A stretch of DNA of 64,000 nt from Candidatus Pantoea floridensis (GTDB lineage: Bacteria > Pseudomonadota > Gammaproteobacteria > Enterobacterales > Enterobacteriaceae): contig NZ_OCMY01000002.1 of assembly GCF_900215435.1 (NCBI RefSeq), positions 558,001-622,000 of the forward strand, given 5' to 3'. The translations under genes were made by a program, and so were the position numbers. Shown piece after piece: positions 62,900 to 64,000 of the stretch. Positions within the stretch are counted from its first letter, which is position 1. Each line of letters begins with the position of its first letter. The notes under the pieces were generated by a model. It did not search any database. It had not been told where the DNA came from and was given only the letters and a program-made list of their open reading frames with translations.

Positions 62900-63652
62900 A
62901 TGCCGGATGAAAAACCCTCACGGGCGCGCGGCGTTGACCGGGTTATTGATATTTTTCGGCAGTTGCACAGTGCGCGCCAGCCGATGGCGATGCGTGAGTT
63001 GATTGAAGCGACGGGAGCGCCGCGTTCCAGCATTTATGAATTAGTCAGTCTGCTGAGTGAAGCCGGTTTGCTGGAGCTGGATGCCGAAGGCGCCGTCTTT
63101 TTTAGCCGGGAAATGCACTATTACGGTGCGGATTACATGGCGCACAACGACCTCATTCGCCGGGCGCATCAGCTGATGGTGGAGATTGTGGCGCGCCATG
63201 GGGAAACCGTGCAGCTCTGCATGCTGGAAGGCAATAAATACACCGTGGTGCTTTCGGAAAGTAATGCCCATCCGTTCAAGATCACCTCAGATATCGGCGT
63301 GCGCGTGCCAATTACCTGGACGGCTACCGGCCGCTTACTGCTCAGCAACTGGTCTGACAGCGCGATTCTGGATCTCATCCCGGAAGAGGATTATCGCCTC
63401 GCCAGCGGTCAAATCCTCGATAAGCAGGCGTTTCTTGATGAAATTCACCATGCGGGAAAACTGGGTTACTGCATGACCGAAGGGTTATCTGAAAGCTTCA
63501 CCTGCTGCATGGCCGCGCCGATTCGTTCACGCAGTGGCCAGGCCGTGGCCGCGATTTGCTTTATGGTGAGCCGTGATACGCCGCAGGAGCGTCGCCAGAT
63601 GTTGCTGCAGGAGCTGATCACGTCGGGGCAGAAACTGTCTGATTTCACCTAA
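62900..63652 (+). CDS. IclR-family regulator
   Basis: A 250-residue regulator. The N-terminal winged helix (about 10-70) has RVIDIFRQLHSARQPMAMRELIEATGAPRSSIYELVSLLSEAGLLE, and the effector domain includes RVPITWTATGRLLLS and MAAPIRSRSGQAVAAICFMV. AGGAG lies 9-10 nt before the ATG. It is divergent from the RidA/ABC/PLP cluster and probably controls it. Confidence 0.88.
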   Translation: MPDEKPSRARGVDRVIDIFRQLHSARQPMAMRELIEATGAPRSSIYELVSLLSEAGLLELDAEGAVFFSREMHYYGADYMAHNDLIRRAHQLMVEIVARHGETVQLCMLEGNKYTVVLSESNAHPFKITSDIGVRVPITWTATGRLLLSNWSDSAILDLIPEEDYRLASGQILDKQAFLDEIHHAGKLGYCMTEGLSESFTCCMAAPIRSRSGQAVAAICFMVSRDTPQERRQMLLQELITSGQKLSDFT

Positions 63653-63728
63653 GCGCAGCCGTAAAACTCCGTTACAACTGATTGAAGTGGTGTTTATTTC
63701 CGCCACTTAAGGTTGTGTTAAGGTAATT

Positions 63729-63747
63729 GATAATAATAACTATTCTT
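63729..63747. promoter_or_regulatory. Fur-box-like sequence
   Basis: GATAATAATAACTATTCTT matches the Fur consensus GATAATGATAATCATTATC at 14 of 19 positions and lies 20 bp before the ATG of an iron-type binding protein. Confidence 0.6.
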
Positions 63748-63766
63748 TTTACCACGGAGTTTTAGG

Positions 63767-64000
63767 ATGAAAACGCGCCTGCTTTTGGCAATGGGTTTAC
63801 TGGCTTCAACCGCGGCTGCCGCCACGACCTATCCGCTGACCGTCACCGATATGGACGGTAAAACGCAAACCATCAATAAAGAGCCTCAGCACATTATCTT
63901 GCAGGATGGTCGCGACATTCTGACGCTGGCGCTGCTTGACCGAGACGATCCGTTTAAGCGCGTGGTAGCGTGGAACAACTTGCCGAAAAAACAAGATACG
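63767..64000 (+). CDS. Periplasmic binding protein, ferric-siderophore type (partial, 5' end)
   Basis: The first 78 codons of a gene that runs off the right edge. A signal peptide ends near STAAAA-TTYP (about residue 19). The mature start, YPLTVTDMDGKTQTINKEPQHIILQDGRDILTLALL-like in plan, is that of FecB/FepB/BtuF-type proteins, which begin with a strand, a turn and a P..I strand. GGAG lies 7 nt before the ATG. The Fur-box-like site supports iron regulation. Confidence 0.72.
   Translation, partial: MKTRLLLAMGLLASTAAAATTYPLTVTDMDGKTQTINKEPQHIILQDGRDILTLALLDRDDPFKRVVAWNNLPKKQDT

Overview
The window looks like part of a large plasmid of an Erwiniaceae-type enterobacterium (Pantoea or a close relative). 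The evidence is a RepFIB/P1-type replication gene, iterons and a parAB-parS cassette at 36-41.5 kb, set among chromosome-like metabolic and transport operons whose nearest recognisable relatives are E. coli yegTUVW, ygeA, sad, azlCD, ssuD and ssuA. The genus is inferred from general gene content; no 16S or other marker is present. I found no rRNA, tRNA, CRISPR array or intact insertion sequence.

Layout. 0-3 kb: a PepSY membrane protein with a Met/His-rich metal-binding insert and a zinc alcohol dehydrogenase. 3-9 kb: small regulator-like and thioredoxin-fold proteins, an oxyanion-type ABC binding protein plus permease with no ATPase, a 104-bp tandem repeat array, a secreted GlcG-like protein and a two-component system. 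9-14.5 kb: a polar amino-acid ABC importer in one operon with an M20 amidohydrolase, then a LysR regulator. 14.6-18.4 kb: two short-chain dehydrogenases, an AraC regulator, a DJ-1/PfpI enzyme, a tiny YmiA-like membrane protein and gene debris. 18.4-25.8 kb: a seven-gene minus-strand cluster (amidase, DeoR regulator, carbamoyl/ureido-type amidohydrolase, two APH/choline-kinase-like proteins, a small membrane protein and a sodium:solute symporter), probably an uncharacterised amide catabolic route. 26-30 kb: CorA-like transporter, azlCD with a divergent XRE-cupin regulator, two acetyltransferases and a tautomerase. 30.3-36 kb: yegTUV with yegW, and a succinate-semialdehyde dehydrogenase.

36-41.5 kb is the replication and partition core. 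A P1-like origin has a cluster of five GATC sites and five iterons spaced 21-22 bp, followed by repA, then an unusually large field of 24 further iterons, an operator-like inverted repeat, parA, parB, and a field of P1-type A-box and B-box motifs that is probably parS.

41.5-54.5 kb is the most interesting part: a sulfur-scavenging island. A sigma-54 activator fused to a cytoplasmic SsuA-type substrate-binding domain is divergent from a SsuD-like monooxygenase operon. Between them lie two palindromes and a near-consensus -24/-12 promoter. The operon adds a FAD/NAD(P) protein, a DszA/NtaA-type monooxygenase and a MetNIQ-like transporter; next come an MFS carrier, a SfnB/DszC-like flavoenzyme and a convergent SsuA binding protein. 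The fused sensor probably reads an organosulfur ligand directly.

54.6-64 kb: a FUSC-type efflux protein, a YgeA-type racemase, a 66-bp tandem repeat array, and a cluster that looks suited to D-amino acids (type III PLP enzyme, amino-acid ABC importer, RidA, divergent IclR regulator). The window ends inside a siderophore-type binding protein preceded by a Fur-box-like sequence. Short palindromic intergenic modules with GTAGGGT/ACCCTAC ends recur across the window.
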